Part shown: positions 45,202 to 55,272 of the stretch, in pieces
How the letters are laid out: each line of letters opens with the position of its first letter
Numbering within the stretch: position 1 is the first letter of the stretch
DNA from: Photobacterium proteolyticum
GTDB taxonomy: Bacteria; Pseudomonadota; Gammaproteobacteria; Enterobacterales; Vibrionaceae
Direction of reading: 5' to 3'
DNA: 64,000 nucleotides
Assembly (NCBI RefSeq): GCF_001939735.1
Contig: NZ_MJIL01000047.1
Coordinates: 87,165 to 151,164, forward strand
Translations under genes and position numbers: made by a program
Notes under the pieces: generated by a model
Seen by the model: the letters and a program-made list of their open reading frames with translations, nothing else
Database searches by the model: none
Told to the model about the DNA's origin: nothing

Positions 45202-47169
45202 TTATCTCCCGAACAAAGTTTTATCTGGCTTATCGTTTCCTTTTGTAGCCTGTCTAACAGAAAGTTCTGCCGCAAAGAAACGCCCCTGTCCTCCTTGTAC
45301 GCCCAACTGCTTGAGTACCCGCCATTCCTTCTCGTTTTCCACCCCGACAGCAATCACCTGGGCATTAGAATTTGCGCATGCTCCCAGCATACTTCTGACG
45401 AATAGCTGATTCTCCTGCCGCTGGTCGATCTCACGGACCAACCCACGATGCAGCTTGATATAATCGGCCTTGATGTCCTTGATATAGTGGGTGCTAACAA
45501 TGGTTCGGCCAGCCTGGTCCACAACCAGTTTACAGCCCAGCCCCACGATCATCCTGACCACAGGGCGCATAGCATCAAGGTGTTTGACCAAGCCGCTTTC
45601 TGCAATTTCAATCGACAGACGATTGAGCACCGTGCGCGGTGTTTGCAGCAACTCATCGCGAAGCCAGCGAACAAACTCTTTTTCCAGCAAGGCCTCGACA
45701 CTTACATTCACCGAAAGAGAGTCATTGACAGGACTGTTTTTCAATAACTCGATAGCCTGACCTATAACTTGTTTATCCATCCGGGCGCTGAACCCAACCT
45801 GTTCGACCGCCGTCAAGAAACGGGATGCTTTAATCAGGACGCCATTTTCATCCTGGATCCGGGCCAGCAGTTCTCGGTGGACAATAGTTTCACCATCCAA
45901 TGCCAAAGCAGGCTGCTGGTACAATATTGGGCCGCCGCTGTTAAACACGGCATCCAGCAAAGTACGCCAGCGCACGCTGCCACGGGCATCTTCGTACTGC
46001 TGATCTTTCTGAAAGGCATACCAGTTATTGGTGCCCTGAAGCTGGGCGCTGCGCAACGCCATATCGGCTTCATCCATCACCCGCCCGCGGCGCTCGCCGC
46101 TCGAGCAGAATGTCACGCCGATATGGCACCAGTTATCCGGCTGCAAGGGCGCAACCGGCGTCAGCCTTTCCAGTGCTTTGAGCAGCTGATTGGTAAATAG
46201 CTTGACCTCTTTTGCCGACTGCTGGGATAGCAGGATCGCAAACTCGGCGTCAAAGTACCGTGATAAAACCGTATCGGGATAACGCTGGATCTGGTTTGAC
46301 AGGATCATACCGACATCCTGGACCAGCTCGTCGGCAACATCTTTTCCTTTCTCGGCCAATAGCTCATCCCAGTCAGAGATCCGGATCAGGATCACCGCAC
46401 CGTGCGTCTCCTGATCCTGCACCATAGATTGCAGGCGACTATCGAAAAGCACCCGGTTTGCAGCCCCGGTTAACTGATCCAGGAAAGTATGAGTACGAAT
46501 AAAGGTATCAAACCGGCTCCGCTCCTGGCGGGCGTCCTTAAGCTCGGCAATCATCTGATCCAGGGCAAGGCTGGCCGTCGCAGGCCACTCTTGCTCATCT
46601 CCGACCGCATTGTCGTCAACCTTTCCGGCCAGAATCAGCCGACCGCGATGCTCCAGCAACTCCGAGCCATAGAGCTGCTGACGCAGCCAGTTCACTCCCC
46701 TCACTAGCCCCATGATAATAATTGCGATGGCCAGGCTAATGGATGACATAGCGCCGATGGAATAAGTAAACTCCGTATAGGGAGGGAGCGACTTTAAGTT
46801 AATATAAAAGCCGGGGTTGTGGTTAAGCGTGTAATGGCTCTGCTGCAATATCGTCGGATCATTGACGGTCTGAAGCCCTTTAAAGGCATAAATTACCCCT
46901 GACGAACTCCCCACCTCCAACTCTACAACATTACTGGCCTTCAACAGCTTGGGCAGCCAGCGCGACAGAGACTGCGCCCCCTGCGGGTCGGCAAGTTCCT
47001 GATCGATCACCTCAACAATGCCATCAATGTAATGAGTCAGGTAGTCCTGCCCCAGCTTTCGAAAACTAACGGCACCGCCAATAAAAATCACGAAGATGGC
47101 ACAAATAACGATGATCGTAACAAAGGCAACCAGACGGTTGGTTAGCTTCATGCCGGAGGCTTTTCTCAT
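45202..47169 (-). CDS. csrD: Degenerate GGDEF-EAL regulator CsrD (MshH)
   Basis: A 655-residue membrane protein with two membrane helices (about residues 15-37 and 140-158), a HAMP-like stretch, a GGDEF domain and an EAL domain, both degenerate. The GGDEF core reads RYFDAEF (304-310) and the EAL triad reads ELL (433-435). This matches E. coli CsrD, which does not make or break c-di-GMP but steers CsrB/CsrC small RNAs to RNase E. In vibrios the gene at this place is called mshH. A 128-base gap separates it from mshI, so it may be transcribed separately. Confidence 0.9.
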   Translation of the reverse strand: MRKASGMKLTNRLVAFVTIIVICAIFVIFIGGAVSFRKLGQDYLTHYIDGIVEVIDQELADPQGAQSLSRWLPKLLKASNVVELEVGSSSGVIYAFKGLQTVNDPTILQQSHYTLNHNPGFYINLKSLPPYTEFTYSIGAMSSISLAIAIIIMGLVRGVNWLRQQLYGSELLEHRGRLILAGKVDDNAVGDEQEWPATASLALDQMIAELKDARQERSRFDTFIRTHTFLDQLTGAANRVLFDSRLQSMVQDQETHGAVILIRISDWDELLAEKGKDVADELVQDVGMILSNQIQRYPDTVLSRYFDAEFAILLSQQSAKEVKLFTNQLLKALERLTPVAPLQPDNWCHIGVTFCSSGERRGRVMDEADMALRSAQLQGTNNWYAFQKDQQYEDARGSVRWRTLLDAVFNSGGPILYQQPALALDGETIVHRELLARIQDENGVLIKASRFLTAVEQVGFSARMDKQVIGQAIELLKNSPVNDSLSVNVSVEALLEKEFVRWLRDELLQTPRTVLNRLSIEIAESGLVKHLDAMRPVVRMIVGLGCKLVVDQAGRTIVSTHYIKDIKADYIKLHRGLVREIDQRQENQLFVRSMLGACANSNAQVIAVGVENEKEWRVLKQLGVQGGQGRFFAAELSVRQATKGNDKPDKTLFGR

Positions 47170-47295
47170 AAGAATCCAATTCTAGCTATATTAATGATGT
47201 TCAAATGACTCATCACAGAGTCAGTCCATGCAAGTTCGTACAGGCCTAATGAGCAAAATATCACTCCCTCAGCCACAGTGTTAGCGTTCAGGTCG

Positions 47296-47312
47296 ACAAT
47301 TTAAAAAATTGT
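47296..47312. promoter_or_regulatory. Palindrome upstream of the LysR gene
   Basis: ACAATTT-AAA-AAATTGT is a 7-3-7 perfect inverted repeat in the csrD-lysR intergenic region (263 bases). AT-rich dyads like this can bind LysR-type regulators (which often control their own promoter), but binding here is not shown. Confidence 0.35.
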
Positions 47313-47432
47313 TAACTCAGGCCAAACCGTTCAATCTCCAAAATGGATTGACTGCCAATAGTTCAGATCATCGCCTCGTTTGTTATCATCACCTTACCGG
47401 TTTGGGTAACAGTCTACGGATACTATCAATAT

Positions 47433-48314
47433 ATGGATTGGATAACGTGTACCACCAGCTTTGTCACAGTTGTCGAGCAAGGCTCTCTGGCCCTGGCTGC
47501 GACCAAGCTCAACACCTCAAGTTCAGCTCTGTCCAAACGCCTGTCTTGGTTGGAAAAACAGCTAGGAGTTAAGCTACTTAAGCGAACCACGCGTAGCCTG
47601 ACAATGACAGAAGCCGGCAAGCTTTTCTATCAGCGTAGCGCCCGTCTACTTGAAGACTGGCACCAGATGCTTGCCGAAACGACCTCGACCTACGGCGAGG
47701 TCAGCGGCATCCTCCGGATCGGTGCCCCGCTGGCCACCGGCAGCCGTTTGCTGGTTCACTACCTGGCCGAATTTATCGAGACCTATCCCAATATTCAGGT
47801 CGAGCTGCACACAATAACACCGGGCCAGCTTCCTGACCTGAACCTGGATGTATTCATCAGCCGGGAGCTGACCGACTTCAACTCTTCCAGCTATATTGCG
47901 ACGCGTTTATTTAACTTCCAACCCAGTTTTTATGCCTCTCCCGGCTATCTGGAAGACAAATCACAGATAGAAACACCAGAACAGCTAACTCAGCACAACT
48001 GCCTGCTGTTCGGGACTCACGGCCATGAACAAGAACATGTGTTTGAAAACAACCTTCGTCTGCGACTTCGCGGTAACTTCACCACTCAGAATCCGGAAGC
48101 CCTGGTGGCCGCAGCCGTTGCCGGAATGGGCATTATCCTGACCGGGGAGAAAATGGTAAGAAGGGAGCTCAGCAAAGGGTTGCTGGTGCCGGTTCTGCCT
48201 GAGCTAAAGCAGCCCGTCAGCTCGGCCTATGCCTACTACCCGAAGTTAGACTACAACCATGTGAAAACCAAGTTGTTCATTGATTTTATTAAAGAAAAAT
48301 CAAGCCTAGCATAG
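47433..48314 (+). CDS. LysR-family transcriptional regulator
   Basis: A 293-residue LysR-type regulator. The N-terminal winged helix-turn-helix (residues 1-60, VEQGSLALAATKLNTSSSALSKRLSWLEKQLG) is followed by a LysR substrate-binding domain (about 87-290). It belongs to the broad CrgA/DsdC-like group and its effector cannot be told. It stands alone, convergent with ssb and divergent from csrD. Its presence between csrD and ssb is notable because in V. cholerae other genes fill this neighbourhood. Confidence 0.93.
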   Translation: MDWITCTTSFVTVVEQGSLALAATKLNTSSSALSKRLSWLEKQLGVKLLKRTTRSLTMTEAGKLFYQRSARLLEDWHQMLAETTSTYGEVSGILRIGAPLATGSRLLVHYLAEFIETYPNIQVELHTITPGQLPDLNLDVFISRELTDFNSSSYIATRLFNFQPSFYASPGYLEDKSQIETPEQLTQHNCLLFGTHGHEQEHVFENNLRLRLRGNFTTQNPEALVAAAVAGMGIILTGEKMVRRELSKGLLVPVLPELKQPVSSAYAYYPKLDYNHVKTKLFIDFIKEKSSLA

Positions 48315-48352
48315 CGAAAACAACAGGCCGCCAGCCTAAATTCTGGCAATAA

Positions 48353-48377
48353 AAAAGCAGCGACTGGCGCTGCTTTT
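48353..48377. terminator. Bidirectional terminator between lysR gene and ssb
   Basis: Perfect stem AAAAGCAGCG (48353-48362), loop ACTGG, CGCTGCTTTT (48368-48377), with A/T runs on both sides. It can end both convergent transcripts. Confidence 0.9.
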
Positions 48378-48396
48378 CTCTGACACTTCTGTTCAA

Positions 48397-48957
48397 TTAG
48401 AACGGAATGTCATCATCGAAATCCATTGGCGGCTCATTGTACTGCTGCTGTGGCTGCTGGGGAGCCTGCTGCTGCGGTGCCGACTGTTGCTGCTGAGGCG
48501 CAAAATTCTGCTGAGGTGCTGCAGCTGGTTGCTGAGGCTGTCCCCAACCACCTTGTTGCTGCTGACCGCCACCCATAGGTGCGCCCATACCCTGACCGCC
48601 ACCCTGACGACCGCCAAGCATTTGCATCACACCGTTGAAGCCCTGAACCACAACTTCAGTTGTGTAACGGTCCTGGCCGTTTTGATCCTGCCATTTACGC
48701 GTCTGCAGTTGACCTTCGATGTATACCTGTGAACCTTTGCGCAGGTATTCACCGGCTACTTCTGCCAGCTTGCCAAATAGCGCAACACGGTGCCATTCAG
48801 TCTTTTCACGCTGCTCGCCTGTAGCTTTATCACGCCATGATTCAGAGGTAGCAATGGTAATATTTGCTACTGCACCACCACTTGGCATATAACGGATTTC
48901 TGGGTCATTACCTAAGTTACCGACTAAGATAACCTTATTTACGCCACGACTGGCCAT
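48397..48957 (-). CDS. ssb: Single-stranded DNA-binding protein SSB
   Basis: A 186-residue SSB with an N-terminal OB fold (about residues 1-112, [21 protein letters not shown]), a Gly/Gln/Pro-rich linker with several poly-Gln runs and the acidic protein-interaction tip DFDDDIPF. It coats ssDNA in replication, repair and recombination. ATG 48957 is chosen over a start four codons upstream. It is divergent from uvrA, the same pairing as in E. coli. Confidence 0.97.
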   Translation of the reverse strand: MASRGVNKVILVGNLGNDPEIRYMPSGGAVANITIATSESWRDKATGEQREKTEWHRVALFGKLAEVAGEYLRKGSQVYIEGQLQTRKWQDQNGQDRYTTEVVVQGFNGVMQMLGGRQGGGQGMGAPMGGGQQQQGGWGQPQQPAAAPQQNFAPQQQQSAPQQQAPQQPQQQYNEPPMDFDDDIPF

Positions 48958-49283
48958 ACTTAACTCCAAATCTGTTCGCGTGCTATCTTAACATCAATAG
49001 CCGCTAGTCAAAGTTTATACTTAATCGCGCAGTTTATCATGCAGACACGGCTCAGGCATAGGGCCGAAACCGTGTTATCTGACGCAATTTTTACGCATTT
49101 CCCATGAGTGCCTGATACGCCACAGGAAACTTCCATTCGTATTTATACCACCAGATCCCACGTCGAACACCGCTCAATAAATACACATTGTACTGTATCT
49201 TTATACAGCTTTTGCTTTCAAGCTTTTCCTTGCTATGCGATAATGCCGGTCCAATTATTAGTCAGCCAAAAAGCTCGCATACC
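48958..49283. promoter_or_regulatory. Divergent ssb-uvrA control region
   Basis: A 326-base intergenic region. Besides the SOS box at 49193-49208 it has a hairpin ACACGG (49045-49050) / CCGTGT (49070-49075) with a 19-base loop, which would lie in the ssb leader or promoter. A TTGACT-like -35 with TAAGAT 15 bases on may serve ssb, but this is weak. No gene was found; the qstR and galU genes seen here in V. cholerae are absent. Confidence 0.45.
49193..49208. promoter_or_regulatory. LexA-binding SOS box upstream of uvrA
   Basis: CTGTATCTTTATACAG is a near-perfect SOS box (CTG-N10-CAG with an AT-rich core), 75 bases before the uvrA ATG. It should place uvrA, and possibly ssb, under LexA control. 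Confidence 0.88.
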
Positions 49284-52121
49284 ATGGATAAGATCGAAGT
49301 CAGGGGTGCCCGGACCCACAACCTTAAAAACATCAGTCTTTCTATTCCCAGAGACAAACTGATTGTGATTACCGGCCTGTCAGGTTCAGGTAAGTCCTCA
49401 CTAGCCTTTGACACCCTATACGCCGAAGGCCAGCGTCGTTACGTTGAGTCCCTGTCGGCCTATGCCCGTCAGTTCTTGTCCCTGATGGAAAAGCCGGATG
49501 TCGATCATATCGAGGGGCTGTCGCCGGCGATTTCTATCGAGCAAAAATCCACATCCCACAACCCGCGCTCAACCGTCGGTACCATCACCGAGGTATACGA
49601 TTACCTTCGCCTGCTCTATGCGCGAGTCGGTGAGCCGCGCTGTCCGACTCATAACGTAGAGCTGGCTGCCCAGACCGTCAGCCAGATGGTTGACAAGGTG
49701 CTCGAGCTTCCAGAAGGCAGCAAGATGATGTTGCTCGCACCTATCGTCAAGGAGCGTAAAGGGGAGCATGTCAAGACACTGGCTAATCTGGCTGCCCAGG
49801 GGTATATCCGGGCCCGGATCGATGGTGAGGTCTGCGATCTTTCCGATCCACCGACCTTGGAGCTCCATAAAAAGCACACCATCGAGGTCGTTGTCGATCG
49901 CTTTAAGGTCCGCGATGATCTCCAGCAACGCCTGGCCGAATCGTTTGAAACCGCACTGGAGCTATCCGGCGGTACAGTGGTGATCAGCCCGATGACGGCA
50001 GGCGAGATCGATGAGATTGTTTTTTCAGCCAACTTTGCCTGTCCGCATTGTGGCTACAGCATGCAGGAACTGGAGCCGCGTTTATTTTCGTTCAACAACC
50101 CGGCCGGCGCCTGCGGCACCTGTGACGGTCTGGGCGTTCAGCAGTACTTTGATCCAGAGCGTGTGGTGCAGAACGGCGAACTTAGCCTCTCAGGCGGTGC
50201 TATCCGCGGCTGGGACAAGCGCAATTTCTATTACTTCCAGATGCTCAAATCCATGGCCGAGCATTTTGAGTTTGATATCGAAACACCGTTTAACGAGCTG
50301 CCGAAGAAAATCCAGAACCTCATTCTAAGCGGTTCAGGTAAGAAAGAAATTGAGTTCAAATACATCAACGATCGTGGCGACATCACGGTACGCCGCCACC
50401 CGTTCGAGGGGATCCTCAACAACATGGAGCGTCGCTACCGCGAGACAGAGTCCAACTCCGTACGTGAAGAGCTGATCAAGTTTGTCTCAACCAAGCCATG
50501 TAGCGGCTGTAACGGCTCACGTCTGCGCCTTGAGGCCCGTAATGTCTTCATTGCCGATACCACCCTGCCGCAAATCAGTGAGCTGAGCATCATTGAGGCA
50601 CTGGCGTTTTTCGAGCAGCTATCGCTGGTCGGCCAAAAGGCCCAGATTGCGGAAAAAGTGCTCAAGGAGATCTGTGACCGTCTCAACTTCCTGGTCAACG
50701 TCGGCTTGAACTACCTGAACCTCTCTCGTAGTGCCGAAACCCTGTCCGGGGGAGAGGCCCAGCGTATCCGACTCGCCAGCCAGATTGGTGCCGGTCTGGT
50801 GGGGGTAATGTATGTCCTCGACGAGCCATCAATTGGTCTCCACCAGCGTGATAATGAACGCCTGCTAAAGACCCTGACTCACCTGCGCGATCTCGGTAAC
50901 ACCGTCATCGTGGTCGAACACGATGAAGACGCCATCCGCACCGCCGATCATGTTATCGATATCGGTCCGGGAGCCGGTGTCCACGGTGGCCAGGTGATTG
51001 CCGAAGGCGGCCTGAACGATATTCTTGACGCCGAAACCTCATTGACCGGACAGTACCTCAGCGGTGCCAAGTCGATTGTGGTGCCCGAGCAACGTATCGA
51101 GTTCAATCCGGAGAAGACCGTTAAACTACTGGGCGCGACCGGTAATAACCTGAAAAATGTCGACGTTGAAATTCCAGTCGGCCTGTTCACCTGTATCACC
51201 GGGGTATCAGGCTCAGGTAAATCAACCCTTATCAACGATACCTTCTTCCGCATTGCCCACCACCAATTAAATGGCGCAACATCCGGCGATGCTGCTCCGT
51301 ACCGCGAGATCCATGATCTGGAGCACTGCGACAAAGTTATCGATATCGACCAGAGCCCGATAGGCCGTACACCACGTTCCAACCCTGCCACCTACACCGG
51401 GATCTTTACCCCTATCAGGGAGCTGTTTGCCGGTACGCAGGAGTCCCGCGCCCGAGGCTATAAGCCGGGCCGCTTCAGCTTTAATGTGAAAGGCGGACGC
51501 TGCGAAGCCTGCCAGGGGGACGGGGTGATCAAGGTAGAAATGCACTTCCTGCCGGATGTCTACGTACCTTGCGATTCCTGTAAGGGTAAGCGCTATAACC
51601 GCGAAACGCTGGAGATCCGCTACAAGGGTAAGAGTATTGATGAAGTCCTGGAACTCACGGTGGAAGATGCCCGGGAATACTTTGATCCGGTTCCAGCAAT
51701 CGCAAGAAAGTTACAAACATTAATCGATGTCGGCTTATCGTATATCCGGCTGGGACAGGCCGCGACAACACTGTCCGGCGGTGAGGCACAACGCGTTAAA
51801 TTAGCCCGCGAACTGTCCAAGCGTGATACCGGAAAAACCCTGTATATTCTGGATGAGCCGACTACAGGCTTACATTTCCATGATATTCAGCAACTTCTGT
51901 CAGTACTGCACCGCCTGCGAAATCACGGCAACACCATTGTTGTTATCGAGCATAACCTCGACGTGATCAAAACAGCCGACTGGATCATCGACCTCGGCCC
52001 GGAAGGCGGCAACGGAGGCGGTGAAATTGTTGCAACAGGCACACCGGAGCAAGTCGCGCTGGTTGAGGGCTCCCATACGGCACGCTTCCTCAAGCCATTG
52101 CTGCCAAGTCTGACGCAATAA
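49284..52121 (+). CDS. uvrA: Excinuclease ABC subunit UvrA
   Basis: A 945-residue UvrA, near the E. coli length of 940. Two ABC ATPase halves are present: Walker [10 protein letters not shown] at about residues 31-39 and [13 protein letters not shown] in the second half, with [12 protein letters not shown] and [12 protein letters not shown] signatures. Zinc modules CPHC...CGTC and CEAC...CDSC are intact. The frame runs upstream to 49188, but the ATG at 49284 gives the family start [17 protein letters not shown]. It finds bulky DNA lesions with UvrB in nucleotide-excision repair. Confidence 0.98.
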   Translation: MDKIEVRGARTHNLKNISLSIPRDKLIVITGLSGSGKSSLAFDTLYAEGQRRYVESLSAYARQFLSLMEKPDVDHIEGLSPAISIEQKSTSHNPRSTVGTITEVYDYLRLLYARVGEPRCPTHNVELAAQTVSQMVDKVLELPEGSKMMLLAPIVKERKGEHVKTLANLAAQGYIRARIDGEVCDLSDPPTLELHKKHTIEVVVDRFKVRDDLQQRLAESFETALELSGGTVVISPMTAGEIDEIVFSANFACPHCGYSMQELEPRLFSFNNPAGACGTCDGLGVQQYFDPERVVQNGELSLSGGAIRGWDKRNFYYFQMLKSMAEHFEFDIETPFNELPKKIQNLILSGSGKKEIEFKYINDRGDITVRRHPFEGILNNMERRYRETESNSVREELIKFVSTKPCSGCNGSRLRLEARNVFIADTTLPQISELSIIEALAFFEQLSLVGQKAQIAEKVLKEICDRLNFLVNVGLNYLNLSRSAETLSGGEAQRIRLASQIGAGLVGVMYVLDEPSIGLHQRDNERLLKTLTHLRDLGNTVIVVEHDEDAIRTADHVIDIGPGAGVHGGQVIAEGGLNDILDAETSLTGQYLSGAKSIVVPEQRIEFNPEKTVKLLGATGNNLKNVDVEIPVGLFTCITGVSGSGKSTLINDTFFRIAHHQLNGATSGDAAPYREIHDLEHCDKVIDIDQSPIGRTPRSNPATYTGIFTPIRELFAGTQESRARGYKPGRFSFNVKGGRCEACQGDGVIKVEMHFLPDVYVPCDSCKGKRYNRETLEIRYKGKSIDEVLELTVEDAREYFDPVPAIARKLQTLIDVGLSYIRLGQAATTLSGGEAQRVKLARELSKRDTGKTLYILDEPTTGLHFHDIQQLLSVLHRLRNHGNTIVVIEHNLDVIKTADWIIDLGPEGGNGGGEIVATGTPEQVALVEGSHTARFLKPLLPSLTQ

Positions 52122-52150
52122 AGAAAAATAAGGCATGACAAATAGCATTC

Positions 52151-52170
52151 AGGCTGGTATCAATCAGCCT
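52151..52170 (+). terminator. Weak hairpin between uvrA and pglL
   Basis: AGGCTG (52151-52156), loop GTATCAAT, CAGCCT (52165-52170), followed by GTTTAGT. The T run is poor, so this may only attenuate read-through from uvrA into pglL. Confidence 0.35.
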
Positions 52171-52210
52171 GTTTAGTATCAGACATCAGCTCAACAGGCT
52201 CAGAATCACC

Positions 52211-53989
52211 ATGACAGTGTTACATGTACAAGGCACCAGACTGGCAGAACAAAAAATCAGCAAACCGATGGTGCGTCCCTTTCTGGCCTCTATCGGTTTC
52301 CTCTTTTTGCTGGCTATGCATTACTTCCAGCACAACCCGGGGGGCTCCGGGCTAGAGCTCTCATTCAATGCCGCCAGCTGGATCCCCTTCAGCTTTGCTG
52401 TTGCTTTTGGTCTGTTCGAAATATGCCGCCAGAAGACCTGGCGCTATTCCCGCCTGACCCTGATCCTGATTGCCTGCTGTACTCTGCTGACAGTACCGGC
52501 CTTTTACCCCAACGCTGTCGGATCAGAAGTGATCAATCGCATATCAGCCCTTTGGGCCGGGCTAATATTTTTCATCTGCCTGCAGCAATTTTCGTTCACC
52601 CATAGTCAACGCCAACGCATGTTATGGATGGTTCTGATTGCGGTCTGGATCCAGGCCTCTCTCGGCTGGTACCAATTTATATGGCTAGAGCCCGATAACT
52701 GGATGGGCTACGACACCATTGGCAACCGTCCTTACGGTATTTTTCAACAGCCCAATGTGATGGCCAGCTTCCTGGCGACCGGTTTGGTGTTATCCGCTTA
52801 CTTACTGGCTCGTATCCCGATGTACCGTGGCAAGTGGTCCTGGCAACAGCTGTTTTTGCTGCTAACGCCTGTTATCACCATTCCCATACTGGTTGTACTT
52901 AGCTCCCGTACTGGCTGGCTGGGAGCCATTATTGGTACCGGGTTGATGATCCCCTACCTGCGTCGCTTTGCTGCCAAGGCACCGTACCGAATGTGGCTGC
53001 TAATGATAGCGCTTGGTCTGAGTGCATCCTGGAACCTGGCGAGCAGCACGGGCTGGACGCCCGTTGAGAATAAGGTCAGCCTGGAGAGCGCACGTTCCAT
53101 TCATATTCCGCAAGCCTTCAATATGTTTTTGAAACAGCCGCTAACAGGCTATGGCTACGGTACATTTGAAACGTCATTCATTACCCAGACGGCCCAGTGG
53201 CATCATGCCGATCCCGAGCAGCACTTTGGTATGGCTGCGCTCGATCATCCGCACAATGAATTACTTTACTGGGCTTCTGAAGGAGGAGTCATCCCGCTCT
53301 TAGCGCTGCTCCTGGCAGCCGCGGCCGTTTTTGCCAAAATCAAGAAAGCCCGTGAAGGAACTCAGCTTGCGCTGGTTGGTCTATTTTTTCCGATAACGCT
53401 ACATACCCAGCTCGAATACCCGTTTTACCATTCACTGGCACACTGGGTAATTTTCATTATTCTGATCTACTGGGTAGATAACCTGACGGCCAAGTATTAT
53501 CGGTTCAAGGCAAGCTATGTACTGACTATTCGTGTACTGGTCTTGCTGCTACCTATCGCCACAACCAGTTATATGGTTACGACGCTATACTCGGGCTACC
53601 TACTGACAAAATACGAAACAACACGCCCGGTCAATGTCGACTACCTGCTCAAGGTCAATAACCCCTGGGCGTGGAAACATCGATTTGAATGGGATTTGCA
53701 TGTTACTCAGCTTCAGCTTGGGGCGAGTTCAAACAACCCGACTCTGATCAATGAATACATCCAATGGGCAACACAGAAAGCGGTCAACTGGCCTCGTCCG
53801 GCTCTGTATCAAAACCTCATCGCAGCCTATCACCTGCTTGGCAATACCAGTCAGGCAGAGCAGATTCGGCAAGAGGCGCAATATCTGTTTCCTAATTTGG
53901 ACTTTACCTCGAGTGAGGCAACGCCCATTCTGAGCCAGGCTGCTCCGGATACAGATAAGCAAGCAAACCAGCCTGCAGCGACGAAATAA
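52211..53989 (+). CDS. pglL: PglL-type O-oligosaccharyltransferase (Wzy_C family)
   Basis: A 592-residue polytopic membrane protein with about a dozen hydrophobic segments. Signature motifs of PglL/Wzy_C proteins are visible: FQQPN (178-182), a conserved TGYGYGTFE loop (312-320) and the catalytic-loop HPHNE (346-350). A soluble periplasmic C-terminus (about 500-592, TPR-like NTSQAEQIRQEAQ) follows. It transfers lipid-linked glycan to Ser/Thr of exported proteins. An alternative role as O-antigen polymerase or ligase cannot be excluded by sequence, but V. cholerae has a PglL at the same place beside uvrA and the MSHA locus. Confidence 0.85.
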   Translation: MTVLHVQGTRLAEQKISKPMVRPFLASIGFLFLLAMHYFQHNPGGSGLELSFNAASWIPFSFAVAFGLFEICRQKTWRYSRLTLILIACCTLLTVPAFYPNAVGSEVINRISALWAGLIFFICLQQFSFTHSQRQRMLWMVLIAVWIQASLGWYQFIWLEPDNWMGYDTIGNRPYGIFQQPNVMASFLATGLVLSAYLLARIPMYRGKWSWQQLFLLLTPVITIPILVVLSSRTGWLGAIIGTGLMIPYLRRFAAKAPYRMWLLMIALGLSASWNLASSTGWTPVENKVSLESARSIHIPQAFNMFLKQPLTGYGYGTFETSFITQTAQWHHADPEQHFGMAALDHPHNELLYWASEGGVIPLLALLLAAAAVFAKIKKAREGTQLALVGLFFPITLHTQLEYPFYHSLAHWVIFIILIYWVDNLTAKYYRFKASYVLTIRVLVLLLPIATTSYMVTTLYSGYLLTKYETTRPVNVDYLLKVNNPWAWKHRFEWDLHVTQLQLGASSNNPTLINEYIQWATQKAVNWPRPALYQNLIAAYHLLGNTSQAEQIRQEAQYLFPNLDFTSSEATPILSQAAPDTDKQANQPAATK

Positions 53990-54010
53990 CTCAGCTTACC
54001 CTCAAAAACA

Positions 54011-54036
54011 AAAACGGCTACCGTAGTAGCCGTTTT
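54011..54036. terminator. Bidirectional terminator between pglL and the aminotransferase gene
   Basis: Stem AAAACGGCTAC (54011-54021), loop CGTA, GTAGCCGTTTT (54026-54036), serving convergent genes on both sides. Confidence 0.9.
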
Positions 54037-54062
54037 GCAAAATTGCGCAGTCGCGAAAGGGA

Positions 54063-55181
54063 TCACTTCAGTGTTGTTTCCAGGGCTTTCAGGCACAAAG
54101 CCACATTTTCGCTGCGGGCCGCATACCCCATTAACCCAATCCGCCAGGCCTTACCGGCCAGCGCGCCGAGACCGGCACCAATTTCCAGGTTATAGCGCTC
54201 GAGCAATGTCTTACGCACCAAGGCATCATCAACACCGTCAGGAATATGTACCGCATTTAGCTGCGGCAGACGACAGGCTTCATCAACCACAAACTCGATA
54301 CCTAGCTTTTCCAGTCCCTCGCGAAGCTCAAGGTGAACATCCTTATGACGTTGCCAGGCATTTTCCAGTCCTTCGCTTTGTAACAAAACAAGCGCCTCAT
54401 GCAGCGCATACAGGCTATTGACCGGCGCGGTGTGGTGGTAGCTGCGCTTGCCTTCTCCGCTCCAGTACCCCAGTACCAGGCTTTGATCCAGGAACCAACT
54501 TTGCACCGGCGTCTTACGACTTTGGATCTTATCGACAGCACGCTGCGAAAAGGTCAGCGGCGACAAACCCGGCACACACGACAAACACTTCTGGCTGCCA
54601 GAGTAAACCGCATCAAGCTGCCACTCATCCACCAGCAGGGGTACTCCACCCAGCGAGGTGACGGCATCGACAATTGTCAGGCAATCATGCTGCCGCGCAA
54701 GCTTGGCAATCGCCTCGGCATCAGTCAGGGCTCCGGTAGATGTTTCGGCATGGACGAAGGCGACAATCTTGGCATCCGGATTAGCCGCCAGAGCCTGCTC
54801 AACCAATCCCGGGGCTACCGGCTCGCCCCACGCATTGTCCACCATGACAGCTTCGCCGCCACAGCGCTCGACATTCTCGCGCATCCGCTCACCAAACACT
54901 CCGTTACGGCAGACAATCACCTTGTCACCCGGCTCAACCAGGTTAACGAAACAAGCTTCCATCCCGGCACTGCCCGGTGCAGAGACGGCAATTGTAAAGG
55001 TATTCTGGGTCTGGAAGGCATATTGCAACAACTGCTTCAGCTCATCCATCATGCCGATAAACAGAGGATCCAGGTGGCCGATAGTAGGACGGCTCAGTGC
55101 CTGTAACACCTGCGGGTAAATATCAGATGGACCGGGGCCCATTAATGTACGTTGTGGCGGATAAAAACTACCGATTGTCAT
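54063..55181 (-). CDS. Class-V aminotransferase (serine/alanine-glyoxylate type)
   Basis: A 372-residue PLP enzyme of the class-V (SPT/AGT) fold. PLP-Lys198 lies in SGSQKCLS, Asp172 in TIVDAVTSLGG and the glyoxylate-type motif MGPGPSDIYPQVLQALSRP opens the protein. The family includes serine-glyoxylate, serine-pyruvate and alanine-glyoxylate aminotransferases; the true substrate pair is not fixed by sequence. V. cholerae has a homologue in the same slot between pglL and lysC. A GGGAG site lies before the ATG. Confidence 0.9.
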   Translation of the reverse strand: MTIGSFYPPQRTLMGPGPSDIYPQVLQALSRPTIGHLDPLFIGMMDELKQLLQYAFQTQNTFTIAVSAPGSAGMEACFVNLVEPGDKVIVCRNGVFGERMRENVERCGGEAVMVDNAWGEPVAPGLVEQALAANPDAKIVAFVHAETSTGALTDAEAIAKLARQHDCLTIVDAVTSLGGVPLLVDEWQLDAVYSGSQKCLSCVPGLSPLTFSQRAVDKIQSRKTPVQSWFLDQSLVLGYWSGEGKRSYHHTAPVNSLYALHEALVLLQSEGLENAWQRHKDVHLELREGLEKLGIEFVVDEACRLPQLNAVHIPDGVDDALVRKTLLERYNLEIGAGLGALAGKAWRIGLMGYAARSENVALCLKALETTLK

Positions 55182-55249
55182 TATTGTATCTCCCTTATAT
55201 AAGAGTTCGGTGATTCCCTGAAGAGCTGTGTAGGGTGCAATGCTACGCC

Positions 55250-55272
55250 AGCGAAAGACTCAGTCACTCGCT
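55250..55272 (-). other. Hairpin in the aminotransferase leader
   Basis: AGCGA (55250-55254) pairs with TCGCT (55268-55272) and an inner GAC/GTC pair closes a three-base loop. It would lie about 70 bases before the aminotransferase start in its mRNA leader. The rest of the 55182-55412 region shows no riboswitch consensus I know. Confidence 0.35.
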
